The notes beneath the pieces were generated by a model. That model worked only from the letters and a program-made list of their open reading frames with translations. It ran no database searches and was not told the DNA's origin. Made by a program: the position numbers and the translations under genes. DNA of 64,000 nucleotides. Origin: Chamaea fasciata (taxonomy: Eukaryota > Chordata > Aves > Passeriformes > Sylviidae). The stretch is taken from contig JARCOQ010000077.1 of NCBI GenBank assembly GCA_029207755.1, forward strand, positions 62,001 through 126,000, given 5' to 3'. Shown in pieces: positions 1 to 9,602 of the stretch; position 1 is the stretch's first letter; the number at the start of each line of letters is the position of its first letter.

Positions 1-56
1 GGCACAAATGATGGCCTGTTTCCAGGGGTAAGTAAAGTCAGCTGCCCAGGTGCCTG

Positions 57-247
57 ATGTCAGTTTGTAGGAGGCCTTTGGCCCTTCAAGGAAAATTAGT
101 CTTCCAGTTTGTGGCAGCTAGCATCTGGAAGAAATCCTGTTCCATTCGGGATTGTAGGTGGCCGAGGCCAGGTGCCCGGCAGAGGGAGCTGGGCACAAAT
201 GATGGCCTGTTTCCAGGGGTAAGTAAAGTCAGCTGCCCAGGTGCCTG
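57..247 (+). repeat. Reference monomer (191 bp)
   Basis: This copy serves as the coordinate frame for the others. In order it holds: 'atgtcagtttgtag' (57-70); the GGCC-TTT-GGCC inverted repeat (73-83); 'cttccag' (101-107); the most uniform segment, around 'gcatctggaagaaatcctg' (121-139); a CpG-rich core with 'gttcggg'-type variants (about 141-180, four consensus CpGs across copies); 'gagggagttgggcac' (consensus form; here 'gagctg'); 'cctgtttccag' (206-216) followed by GTAAGTA (219-225); and 'cagctgcccaggtgcctg' (230-247). CAGGTGCC occurs twice (169-176 and 238-245), 69 bp apart. G+C is 103 of 191. The phase chosen is arbitrary. Confidence 0.95.
206..225 (+). other. Splice-site-like pair in the standard monomer
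   Basis: The standard unit has 'cctgtttccag' (206-216), then GG, then GTAAGTA (219-225). The first part fits a 3' splice-site consensus and the second a strong 5' splice-site consensus. The pair recurs with the monomer across the window, with variants 'ccagaggtaag', 'ccagaaataag', 'ttttaggggtaag' and 'ccagggtaag'. Whether it is ever used in RNA is unknown; in a satellite it may simply be part of a homogenised sequence. Confidence 0.4.
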
Positions 248-1777
248 ATGTCAGTTTGTAGGAGGCCTTTGACCCTCCAAGAGCAGTCAGGCTTCCAGCT
301 TGTGGCAACTTGCATGTGGATGAAATCCTGTTCCGTTTGGGATCGTAGGTGGCCGAGGCCAGGTGCCCGGCAGAGGGAGTTGGGCACAAATGATGGCCTG
401 TTTCCAGGGGTAAGTAAAGTCAGCTGCCCAGGTGTCTGATGTCAGTTTGTAGCAGGCCTTTGGCCCTCCATGGGAAGCCTGGCTTCCAGCTTGTGGCAGC
501 TTGCATCTGGAAGAAATGCTGTTCCGTTCGGGATTGTAGGTGGCCGAGGCCAGGTGCCCGGCAGAGGGAGTTGGGAACAAAGGATGGCCTGTTTCCAGGG
601 GTAAGTAAAGTTAGCTGCCCAGGTGCCTGATGTCAGTTTGTAGGAGGCCTTTGGCCCTCCAAGAGAAGCAAGTCTTCCAGTTTGTGGCAGCTTGCATCTT
701 GAAGAAATGCTGTTCTGCTCGGGAATGTAGGTGGCCGAGGCCAGGTGCCTGGCAGAGGGAGTTGGGCACAAAGGATGGCCTGTTTCCAGGGGGAAGTAAA
801 GTCAGCTGCCCAGGTGCCTGATGTCAGTTTGTAGAAGGCCTTTGGCCCTCCAAGGGAAGCTAGTCTTCCAGTTTGTGGCAGCTTGCATCTGGAAGAAATC
901 CTATTCCGATCAGGATTGTAGGTGGCCGAGGCCAGGTGCCCGGCAGAGGGAGTTGGGAACAAAGGATGGCCTGTTTCCAGAGATAAGTAAATTTAGCTGC
1001 CCAGGTGCCTGATGTCAGTTTGTAGGAGGCCTTTGGCCCTCCATGGGAAGCCAGGCTTCCAGCTTGTGGCAGCTTGCATCTGGAAGAAATCCTGTTCCGT
1101 TCCCGATTGTAGGTGGCCGAGGCCAGGTGCCCGGCAGAGGGAGTTGGGCACAAAAAGGATGGCCTATTTCAAGGGGTAAGTAAAGTCAGCTGCCCAGGTG
1201 CCTGATGTCAGTTTGTAGTAGGCCTTTGGCCCTCCAAGGGAAGCTAGTCTTCCAGCTTGTGGCAGCTTGCATCTGGAAGAAATCCTGTTCCGTTTTGGAT
1301 TGTAGGTGGCCGAGGCCTGGTGCCCGGCAGAGGGAGTTGGGCACAAAGGATGGCCTGTTTCCAGGGGTAAGTAAAGTCAGCTGCCCAGGTGCCTGATGTC
1401 AGTTTGTAGGAGGCCATTGGCCCTCCAAGAGCAGCCAGGCTTCCAGTTTGTGGCAGCTTGCATCTGGAAGAAATCCTGTTCCGTTTGGGATCGCAGGTGG
1501 CCGAGGCCTGGTGTCCGGCTAAGGGAGTTGGGAACAAAGGATGGCCTGTTTCCAGGGGTAAGTAAAGTTAGCTGCCCAGGTGCCTGATGTCAGTTTGTAG
1601 GAGGCCTTTGGCCCTCCAAGGGAAGCAAGTCTTCCAGTTTGTGGCTGCTTGCATCTGGAAGAAATCCTGTTCTATTTGGGAATGTAGGTGGCCGAGGCCA
1701 GGTGCCCGGCAGAGGGAGTTGGGCACAAAGGATGGCCTGTTTCCAGGGGTAAGTAAAGTCAGCTGCCCAGGTGCCTG

Positions 1778-4450
1778 ATGTCAGTTTGTAGGAGGCCTTT
1801 GCCTCTCCAAGGGAAGCCAGGCTTCCAGCTTGTGGCAGCTTGCATCTGGAAGAAATCCTGTTCCTTTCGGGATTGTAGGTGGCCGGAGCAGGGTGCCCTG
1901 CTGAAGGAGTAGGGAACAAAGGATGGCCTGTTTCAAGGGGTAAGTAAAGTCAGCTGCCCAGATGCCTGATGTCAGTTTGTAGGAGGCCTTTGGCCATCCA
2001 AGGGAAGCAAGTCTACCAGTTTGTTGCAGCTTGCATCTGGAAGAAATCCTGTTCCATTCGGGATTGTAGGTGGCCGAGGCCAGGTGCCCGGCAGAGGGAG
2101 TTGGGCACAAATGATGGCCTGTATCCAGGGGTTAGTAAAGTCAGCTGCCCAGGTGCCTTGAATCAGTTTGTAGCAGGCCTTTGGCCCTCCATGGGAAGCC
2201 TGGCTTCCAGCTTGTGGCAGCTTGCATCTTGAAGAAATCCTGTTCCGTTTGGGATTGTAGGTGGCCGAGGCCAGGTGCCCTGCTGCAGGAGTTGGGAACA
2301 AAGGATGGGCCTGTTTCCAGAGGTAAGTAAAGTCAGCTGCCCAGGTGCCTGATGTCAGTTTGTAGTAGGCCTTTGGCCCTCCATGAGAAGCCAGGCTTCC
2401 AGCTTGTGGCAGCTTGCATCTGGAAGAAATCCTGTTCCGTTTGGGATTGTAGGTGGCCGAGGCCTGGTGCCCGGCAGAGGGAGTTGGGCACAAATGATGG
2501 CCTGTTTCCAGGGGTAAGTAAAGTCAGCTGCCCAGGTGCCTGATGTCAGTTTGTAGGAGGCCTTTGGCCCTTCAAGGGAAACTAGTCTTCCAGTTTGTGG
2601 CAGCTTGCATCTGGAAGAAATCCTGTTCCATTCGGGATTGTAGGTGGCCGAGGCCAGGTGCCCGGCAGAGGGAGTTGGGCACAAAGATGGCCTGTTTCCA
2701 GGGGTAAGTAAAGTCAGCTGCCCAGGTGCCTGATGTCAGCTTGTAGCAGGCCTTTAGCCCTGCAACGGAAGCTAGTCTTCCAGTTTGTGGCAGCTTGCAT
2801 CTGGAAGAAATCCTGTTCCGTTCGGGATTGTAGGTGGCCGAGGCCAGGTGCCCGGCAGAGGGAGTTGGGAACAAAGGATGGCCTGTTTCCAGGAGTAAGT
2901 AAAGTTAGTTGCCCAGGTGCCTGATGTCAGTTTGTAGGAGGACTTTGGCCCTCCAAGGGAAGCCAGGCTTCCAGCTTGTGGCAGCTTGCATCTGGAAGAA
3001 ATCCTGTTTCGTTCGGGATTGTAGGTGTCCGGAGCCGGGTGCCCTGCTGAGGGAGTAGGGAACAAATGATGGCCTGTTTCCAAGGGTTAGTAAAGTCAGC
3101 TGCCCAGGTGCCTGATGTCAGTTTGTAGGAGGCCTTTGGCCATCCAAGGGAAGCAAGTCTACCAGTTTTTGGCAGCTTGCATCTGGAAGAAATCCTGTTC
3201 CATTCGGGATTGAAGGTGGCCGAGGCCAGGTGCCCGGCAGAGGGAGTTGGGCACAAATAATGGCCTGTTTCCAGGGGTTAGTAAAGTCAGCTGCCCAGGT
3301 GCCTTGAATCAGTTTGTAGCAGGCCTTTGGCCCTCCATGGGAAGCCTGGCTTCCTGCTTGTGGCAGCTTGTATCTGGAAGAAATGCTGTTCCGTTCGGGA
3401 TTGTAGGTGGCCGAGGCCAGGTGCCCGGCAGAGGGAGTTGGGAACAAAGGATGGCCTGTTTCCAGGGGTAAGTAAAGTTAGCTGCCCAGGTGCCTGGTTT
3501 CAGTTTGTAGGAGGCCTTTGGCCCTCCAAGAGAAGCTAGTCTTCCAGTTTGTGGCAGCTTGCATCTTGAAGAAATGCTGTTCTGCTCGGGAATGTAGGTG
3601 GCCGAGGCCAGGTGCCTGGCAGAGGGAGTTGGGCACAAAGGATGGCCTGTTTCCAGGGGGAAGTAAAGTCAGCTGCCCAGGTGCCTGATGTCAGTTTGTA
3701 GAAGGCCTTTGGCCCTCCATGGGAAGCCAGGCTTCCAGCTTGTGGCAGCTTGCATCTGGAAGAAATCCTGTTCCGTTCGGGATTGTAGGTGGCCGAGGCC
3801 AGGTGCCCGGCAGAGGAAATTGGGCACAAATGATGGCCTGTTTCCAGGGGTAAGTAAAGTCAGCTGCCCAGGTGCCTGATGTCAGTTTGTAGGAGGCCTT
3901 TGGCTCTCCAAGGGAAGCCAGGCTTCCAGCTTGTGGCAGCTTGCATCTGGAAGAAATCCTGTTTCGTTCGGGATTGTAGGTGTCCGGAGCCGGGTGCCCT
4001 GCTGAGGGAGTAGGGAAAAAATGATGGCCTGTTTCCAAGGGTTAGTAAAGTCAGCTGCCCAGGTGCCTGATGTCAGTTTGTAGGAGGCCTTTGGCCATCC
4101 AAGGGAAGCAGGTCTACCAGTTTGTGGCAGCTTGCATTTGGAAGAAATCCTGTTCCATTCGGGATTGAAGGTGGCCGAGGCCAGGTGCCCGGCAGAGGGA
4201 GTTGGGCACAAATGATGGCCTGTTTCCAGGGGTAAGTAAAGTCAGCTGCCCAGGTGCCTTGAATCAGTTTGTAGCAGGCCTTTGGCCCTCCATGGGAAGC
4301 CAGGCTTCCAGCTTGTGGCAGCTTGCATCTTGAAGAAATCCTGTTCCGTTTGGGATTGTAGGTGGCCGAGGCCAGGTGCCCTGCTGCAGGAGTTGGGAAC
4401 AAAGGATGGCCTGTTTCCAGGGGTAAGTAAAGTCAGCTGCCCAGGTGCCT
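1778..4450. repeat. Three dispersed copies of a three-monomer block
   Basis: Blocks beginning at 1778, 2924 and 3879 share the same order. The first is a unit ending in 'gtgccctgctga' with 'gtaggg'. The second has 'ggccatccaaggg' and 'tctaccag'. The third begins with 'ccttgaatcagtttgtag', which lacks the usual ATG. The second and third blocks are 955 bp (5 units) apart. The third monomer of the middle block switches to the type seen at 439, so the duplication was followed by exchange. Confidence 0.75.
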
Positions 4451-4641
4451 GATGTCAGTTTGTAGTAGGCCTTTGGCCCTCCATGGGAAGCCAGGCTTCC
4501 AGCTTGTGGCAGCTTGCATCTGGAAGAAATCCTGTTCCGTTTGGGATCGTAGGTGACCGAGGCCTGGTGCCCGGATGTGGGAGTTGGGAAAAATGAGAAC
4601 CTGTTTCCAGGGGTAAGTAAAGTCAGCTGCCCAGGTGCCTG

Positions 4642-4832
4642 ATGTCAGTTTGTAGCAGGCCTTTGGCTCTCCAAGTGATGCTACTCTTCCTGTTCAATGC
4701 AGCTTCCATCTGGAAAAAATCCTATTCCGTTCAAGATTGTAGGTGGCCGAGGCCAGGTGCCCGGCAGAGGGAGTTGGTCAGAAAGGATGGCCTGTTTCCA
4801 GGGGTAAGTAAAGTCAGCTGCCCAGGTGCCTG
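4642..4832. repeat. Divergent monomer subfamily exemplar ('tgatgct' type)
   Basis: This unit carries a distinct middle segment: 'ccaagtgatgct', then 'cttcctgttcaa', then 'ctggaaaaaatcc', then 'gttcaagattgtagg'. The same combination, with small changes, marks units at 6933, 9222, 11512, 14183, 15900, 17617, 20675, 23347, 24684, 25257, 26021, 28120, 29074, 53697, 59426 and 62857. It is the most clearly separate subfamily in the window and a useful marker for aligning HOR copies. Confidence 0.85.
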
Positions 4833-7313
4833 ATGTCAGTTTGTAGGAGGCCTTTGGCCCTCCAAGGGATGCCAGGCTTCCAGCTTGTGGCAGCTTGCAT
4901 CTGGAAGAATTCCTGTTCCGTTCGGGATTGTAGGTGGCCGGAGCCACGTGCCCAGCAGAGGGAGTTGGGCACAAATGATGGCCTATTTCCAAGGGTAAGT
5001 AAAGTCAGCTGCCCAGGTGCCTGATGTCAGTTTGTAGGAGGCCTTTGGCCCTCCATGGGAAGCCAGGCTTCCTGCCTGTGGCAGCTTGCATCTGGAAGAA
5101 ATGCTGTTCCGTTCGGGATTGTAGGTGGCCGAGGCCTGGTGCCCGGCAGAGGGAGTTGGGCACAAAGGATGGCCTGTTTCCAGAAGTAAGTAAAGTCAGC
5201 TGCCCAGGTGCCTGATGTCAGTTTGTAGGAGGCCTTTGGCCCTTCAAGGGAAACTAGTCTTCCAGTTTGTGGCAGCTTGCATCTGGAAGAAATCCTGTTC
5301 CATTCGGGATTGTAGGTGGCCGAGGCCAGGTGCCCGGCAGAGGGAGTTGGGCACAAAGATGGCCTGTTTCCAGGGGTAAGTAAAGTCAGCTGCCCAGGTG
5401 CCTGATGTCAGTTTGTAGGAGGCCTTTAGCCCTGCAAGGGAAGCTAGTCTTCCAGTTTGTGGCAGCTTGCATCTGGAAGAAATCCTGTTCCGTTCGGGAT
5501 TGTATGTGGCCGAGGTCAGGTGCCCGGCAGAGGGAGTTGGGAACAAAGGATGGCCTGTTTCCAGGGGTAAGTAAAGTTAGCTGCCCAGGTGCCTGATGTC
5601 AGTTTGTACGAGGCCTTTGGCCCTCCAAGGGAAGCTAGTCTTCCAGTTTGTGGCAGCTTGCATCTGGAAGAAATGCTGTTCTGCTCATGATTGTAGGTGG
5701 CCGAGGCCAGGTGCCCGGCAGAGGGAGTTGGGCACAAATGATGGCCTGTTTCCAGGGGTAAGTAAAGTCAGCTGCCCAGGTGTCTGATGTCAGTTTTTAG
5801 CAGGCCTTTGGCCCTCCATGGGAAGCCTGGCTTCCAGCTTGCGGCAGCTTGCATCTGGAAGAAATGCTGTTCCGTTCGGGATTGTAGGTGGCCGAGGCCG
5901 GGTGCCCGGCAGAGGGAGTTGGGAACAAAGGATGGCCTGTTTCCAGAGGTAAGTAAAGTCAGCTGCCCAGGTGCCTGATGTCAGTTTGTAGTAGGCCTTT
6001 GGCCCTCCATGGGAAGCCAGGCTTCCAGCTTGTGGCAGCTTGCATCTGGAAGAAATCCTGTTCCGTTTGGGATTGTAGGTGGCCGAGGCCTGGTGCCCGA
6101 CAGAGGGAGTTGGGCACAAATGATGGCCTGTTTCCAGGGCTAAGTAAAGTCAGCTGCCCAGGTGCCTGATGTCAGTTTGTAGGAGGCCTTTGGCCCTTCA
6201 AGGGAAACTAGTCTTCCAGTTTGTGGCAGCTTGCATCTGGAAGAAATCCTATTCCATTCGGGATTGTAGGTGGCCGAGGCCAGGTGCCCAACAGAGGGAG
6301 TTGGGCACAAATGATGGACTGTTTCCAGGGGTAAGTAAATTCAGCTGCCCAGGTGCCTGATGTCAGTTTGTAGGAGGCCTTTGGCCCTCCAAGGGAAGCC
6401 AGTCTTCCAGTTTGTGGCAGCTTGCATCTGGAAGAAATCCTGTTCCATTCGGGATTGTAGGTGGCCGAGGCCTGGTGCCCGGCAGAGGGAGTTGGGCACA
6501 AAGGATGGCCTGTTTCCAGGGGTAAGTAAAGTCAGCTGCCCAGGTGCCTGATGTCAGTTTGTAGCAGGCCTTTGGCCCTCCATGGGAAGCAAGGCTTCCA
6601 GCTTGTGGCAGCTTGCATCTGGAAGAAATCCTGTTCCGTTCGGGATTGTAGGTGGCCGAGGCCAGGTGCCCGGCAGAGGAAACTGGTCACAAAGGATGGC
6701 CTGTTTCCAGGGGTAAGTAAAGTCAGCTGCCCAGGTGCCTGATGTCAGTTTGCAGGTGGCAATTGTTCCTCCATGGGAAGCCAGGCTTCCTGCTTGTGGC
6801 AGCTTGCATCTGGAAGTAATCCTGTTCCGTTCGGGATTGTAGGTGGCCGGAGCCATGTGCCCTGCTGAGGGAGTTGGGTACAAAGGATGGCCAGTTTCCA
6901 GGGGTAAGTAAAGTCAGCTGCCCAGGTGCCTGATGTCAGTTTGTAGCAGGCCTTTGGCTTTTCAAGTGATGCTAGTCTTCCTGTTCAATGCAGCTTGCAT
7001 CTGGAAAAAATCCTATTCCGTTCAAGATTGTAGGTTCCCGAAGCCGGGTGCCCGGCAGAGGGAATTGGGCACAAAGGATGGCCTGTTTCCAGGGTTAAGT
7101 AAAGTCAGCTCCCCAGGTGCCTGATGTCAGTTTGTAGGAGGCCTTTGGCCCTCCATGGGAAGCCAGGCTTCCAGCTTGTGGCACCTTGCATCTGGAAGAA
7201 ATCCTATTCCGTTCGGCATTATAGGTGGCCGAGGCCATGTGCCCGGCAGACGGAGTTGGGCACAAAGATGGCCTGTTTCCAGGGGTAAGTAAAGTCAGCT
7301 GCCCAGGTGCCTG
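4642..7313. repeat. Long duplicated block, copy 1 (14 monomers)
   Basis: This block matches 11512-14563. The offset is 6870 at the first monomer, 6869 after a one-base loss in the second copy (near 11671), and 7250 from about 6360 onward. The 381-bp jump means that copy 1 has two fewer monomers than copy 2 in the middle (one unit at 6169 against three at 13038-13609). Sequence order matches monomer by monomer on both sides of the jump. Immediately downstream, at 7314 and 14564, the two copies become different. Confidence 0.85.
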
Positions 7314-8267
7314 ATGTCAGTTTGTAGGAGGCCTTTGGCCCTCCATGGGAAGCCAGGCTTCCAGCTTGTGGCTGCTTGCATCTGGAAGAAATCCTGTGCG
7401 GTCGGGATTGTAGGTGGCCGAGGCCAGGTGCCTGGCAGAGGGAGTTGGGAATAAAGGATGGCCTGTTTCCAGGGGTAAGTAAAGTCACCTGCCCAGGTGC
7501 CTGATGTCAGTTTGTAGGAGGCCTTTGGCCCTCCAAGGGAAGCTTGTCTTCAAGTTTGTGGCAACTTGCATCTTGAAGAAATGCTGTTCTGCTCGGGATT
7601 GTAGGTGGCCGAGGCCAGGTGCCCGGCAGAGGGAGTTGGGCACAAATGATGGCCTGTTTCCAGGGGTAAGTAAAGTCAGCTGCCCAGGTGCCTGATGTCA
7701 GTTTGTAGCAGGCCTTTGGCCCTCCAAGGGAAGCCAGGCTTCCAGCTTGACGCAGCTTGCATCTGGAAGAAATCCTGTTCCGTTTGTGATTGTAGGTGGC
7801 CGAGGCCTGGTGCCCGGCAGAGGGAGTTGGGCACAAATGATGGCCTGTTTCCAGGGGTAAGTAAAGTCAGCTGCCCAGGTGCTAGATGTCAGTTTGTAGG
7901 AGCCCTTTGGCCCTTCAAGGGAAACTAGTCTTCCAGTTTGTGGCAGCTTGCATCTGGAAGAAATCCTGTTCCATTCTGGATTGTAGGTGGCCGAGGCCTG
8001 GTGCCCGGCAGAGGGAGTTGGGCACAAAGGATGGCCTGTTTCCAGGGGTAAGTAAAGTCAGCTGCCCAGGTGCCTGATGTCAGTTTGTAGGAGGCCTTTG
8101 GCCCTCCAAGGGAAGCCAGGCTTCCAGCTTGACGCAGCTTGCTTCTAAAAGAAATCATGTTCCGTTTGGGATTGTAGGTGGCCGAGGCCAGGTGCCCGGC
8201 AGAGGGAGTTGGGCACAAATGATGGCCTGTTTCCAGGGGTAAGTAAAGTCAGCTGCCCAGGTGCCTG
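7314..8267. repeat. Five mixed monomers
   Basis: The units at 7314 and 7504 ('gtgcggtcgggattg'; 'aacttgcatcttgaagaaat' with 'ctgctcggg') recur near 22392 and 22583. The pair at 7695 and 7886 (with 'cttgacgcagcttgc' and 'aggagccctttgg') recurs at 20101 and 20292, offset 12406 bp. This small domain therefore shares parts with the mosaic at 19528-23346. No other feature is visible. Confidence 0.75.
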
Positions 8268-8458
8268 ATGTCAGTTTGCAGGTGGCAATTGTTCCTCCAT
8301 GGGAAGCCAGGCTTCCTGCTTGTGGCAGCTTGCATCTGGAAGTAATCCTGTTCCGTTCGGGATTGTAGGTGGCCGGAGCCAGGTGCCCTGCTGAGGGAGT
8401 TGGGTACAAAGGATGGCCTGTTTCCAGGGGTAAATAAAGTCAGCTGCCCAGGTGCCTG
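8268..8458. repeat. Monomer subfamily exemplar ('gcaggtggcaattg' type)
   Basis: This unit has 'tgcaggtggcaattgttcc' in place of the usual 'tgtaggaggcctttggccc', so the GGCC-TTT-GGCC inverted repeat is lost. It usually ends with 'gtgccctgctgaggg', 'gggtacaaagg' and, often, 'gtaaataaag'. Related units lie at 6742, 9603, 13992, 14564, 16281 (5' half only), 17998, 21630, 24875, 25448, 28692, 30601 and 55226. It begins each copy of the 11-monomer HOR and recurs within the longer one. Confidence 0.85.
8433..8438 (+). other. AATAAA created in a variant of the GTAAGTAAAG segment
   Basis: A single G-to-A change turns 'gtaagtaaag' into 'gtaaataaag', removing the 5' splice-site-like GTAAGT and creating the hexamer AATAAA. 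Other examples are 9768-9773, 14729-14734, 18163-18168 and 21795-21800, and units H3, H4, H12 and g of the HORs. The change is inherited with particular monomer types. There is no evidence that polyadenylation occurs. Confidence 0.35.
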
Positions 8459-9602
8459 ATGTCAGTTTGTAGTAGGCCTTTGGCTCTCCAAGGGAAGCCA
8501 GGCTTCCAGCTTGTGGCAGCTTGCATCTGGAAGAAATCCTGTTCCGTTCGGGATTGTAGGTGGCCGAGGCCTGGTGCCCGGCAGAGGGAGTTGGGCACAA
8601 ATGATGGCCTGTTTCCAGGGGTAAGTAAAGTCAGCTGCCCAGGTGCCTGATGTCAGTTTTAGGAGGCCTTTGGCCCTCCAAGAGCAGCCAGGCTTCCAGC
8701 TTGTGGTAGCTTGCATCTTGAAGAAATCCTGTTCTGTTTGGGATCGTAGGTGGCCGAGGCCTGGTGCCCGGCTAAGGGAGTTGGGAACAAAGGATGGCCT
8801 GTTTCCAGAAATAAGTAAAGTCAGCTGCCCAGGCGCCTGATGTCAGTTTGCAGGAGGCCTTTGGCCTTCTAAGGGAATCTAGTCTTCCAGTTTGTGGCAG
8901 CTTGCATCTGGAAGAAATCCTGTCCCGTTCGGGATTGTAGGTGGCCGTGGCCAGGTGCCCGGCAGAGGGAGTTGGGCAAAAAGGATGGCCTGTTTCCAGG
9001 GGTAAGTAAAGTCAGCTGCCCAGGTGCCTGATGTCAGTTTGTAGCAGGCCTTTGACCCTCCATGGGAAGCCAGGCTTCCAGCTTGTGGCAGCTTGCATCT
9101 GGAAGAAATCCTGTTCCGTTTGGGATCGTAGGTGACCGAGGCCTGGTGCCCGGCTGAGGGTGTTGGGCACAAATGAGGGCCTGTTTCCAGGGGTAAGTAA
9201 AGTCAGCTGCCCAGGTGCCTGATGTCAGTTTGTAGCAGGCCTTTGGCCCTTCAAGTGATGCTAGTCTTCCTGTTCAATGCAGCTTGCATCTGGAAAAAAT
9301 CCTATTCCGTTCAAGATTGTAGGTTCCCGAAGCCGGGTGCCCGGCAGAGGGAATTGGGCACAAAGGATGGCCTGTTTCCAGGGGTAAGTAAAGTCAGCTG
9401 CCCAGGTGCCTGGTGTCAGTTTGTAGGATGCCTTTGGCCCTCCAAGGGAAGCCAGGCTTCCTACTTGTGGCAGCTTGCATCTGGAAGTAATCCTGTTCCG
9501 TTCGGGATTGTAGGTGGCCGAGGCCTGGTGCCCGGCAGAGGGAGTTGGGCAAAATGACGGCCTGTTTCCAGGGGTAAGTAAAGTCAGCTGCCCAGGTGCC
9601 TG

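Larger units (their letters stand above)
1..4641. repeat. Mixed monomer domain with short-range duplications
   Basis: About 24 monomers with no long regular order. The monomers at 439 and 630 reappear near 3306-3727, 2867 bp downstream (15 units), including the unusual 'aagaaatgctgttctgctc' variant. A pair beginning at 2543 ('cccttcaagggaaactag', then a copy with 'gcacaaagatgg') recurs at 5215, 12084 and 13038. Small length variants occur, such as extra A residues near 1151-1156 that lengthen one unit to 193 bp. I see no gene or foreign sequence in this stretch. Confidence 0.85.
8268..9602. repeat. 11-mer HOR family, copy a (7 monomers, G1-G4, G5-G7)
   Basis: I label the monomer types G1 ('gcaggtggcaattg'), G2 ('gtagtaggcctttggctc'), G3 ('gttttagg', 'agagcagcc'), G4 ('gcaggaggcc', 'gggaatctag'), G8 ('ggccatcc', 'gtggcagtttgc'), G9 ('gggaagctaatc'), G10 ('ccttgaatcag'), G11 ('aggagccctttgg', 'atcgcgaag'), G5 ('gcctttgaccctcc', 'gtgaccgagg'), G6 ('tgatgct' type) and G7 ('aggatgcc'). 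This copy reads G1 G2 G3 G4 G5 G6 G7 and lacks G8-G11. The next G1 begins 1335 bp later. Confidence 0.8.

Noticed and set aside
73..83. Hairpin terminator or structured RNA at GGCC-TTT-GGCC
   Set aside because: The stem is only four base pairs in the standard unit and is destroyed in the 'gcaggtggcaattg' units. A short palindrome in a GC-moderate repeat is expected by chance.
131..153. CENP-B box
   Set aside because: The 'gttcggga' segment resembles the right end of the 17-bp box (CGGGA), but the essential TTCG at positions 2-5 and the A at position 10 are absent in the units I checked, on both strands.
181..219. G-quadruplex
   Set aside because: The consensus unit has only three G runs of three or more ('gaggg', 'ttggg', 'agggg'), and the last is more than 20 bases away, so no canonical four-run motif forms.
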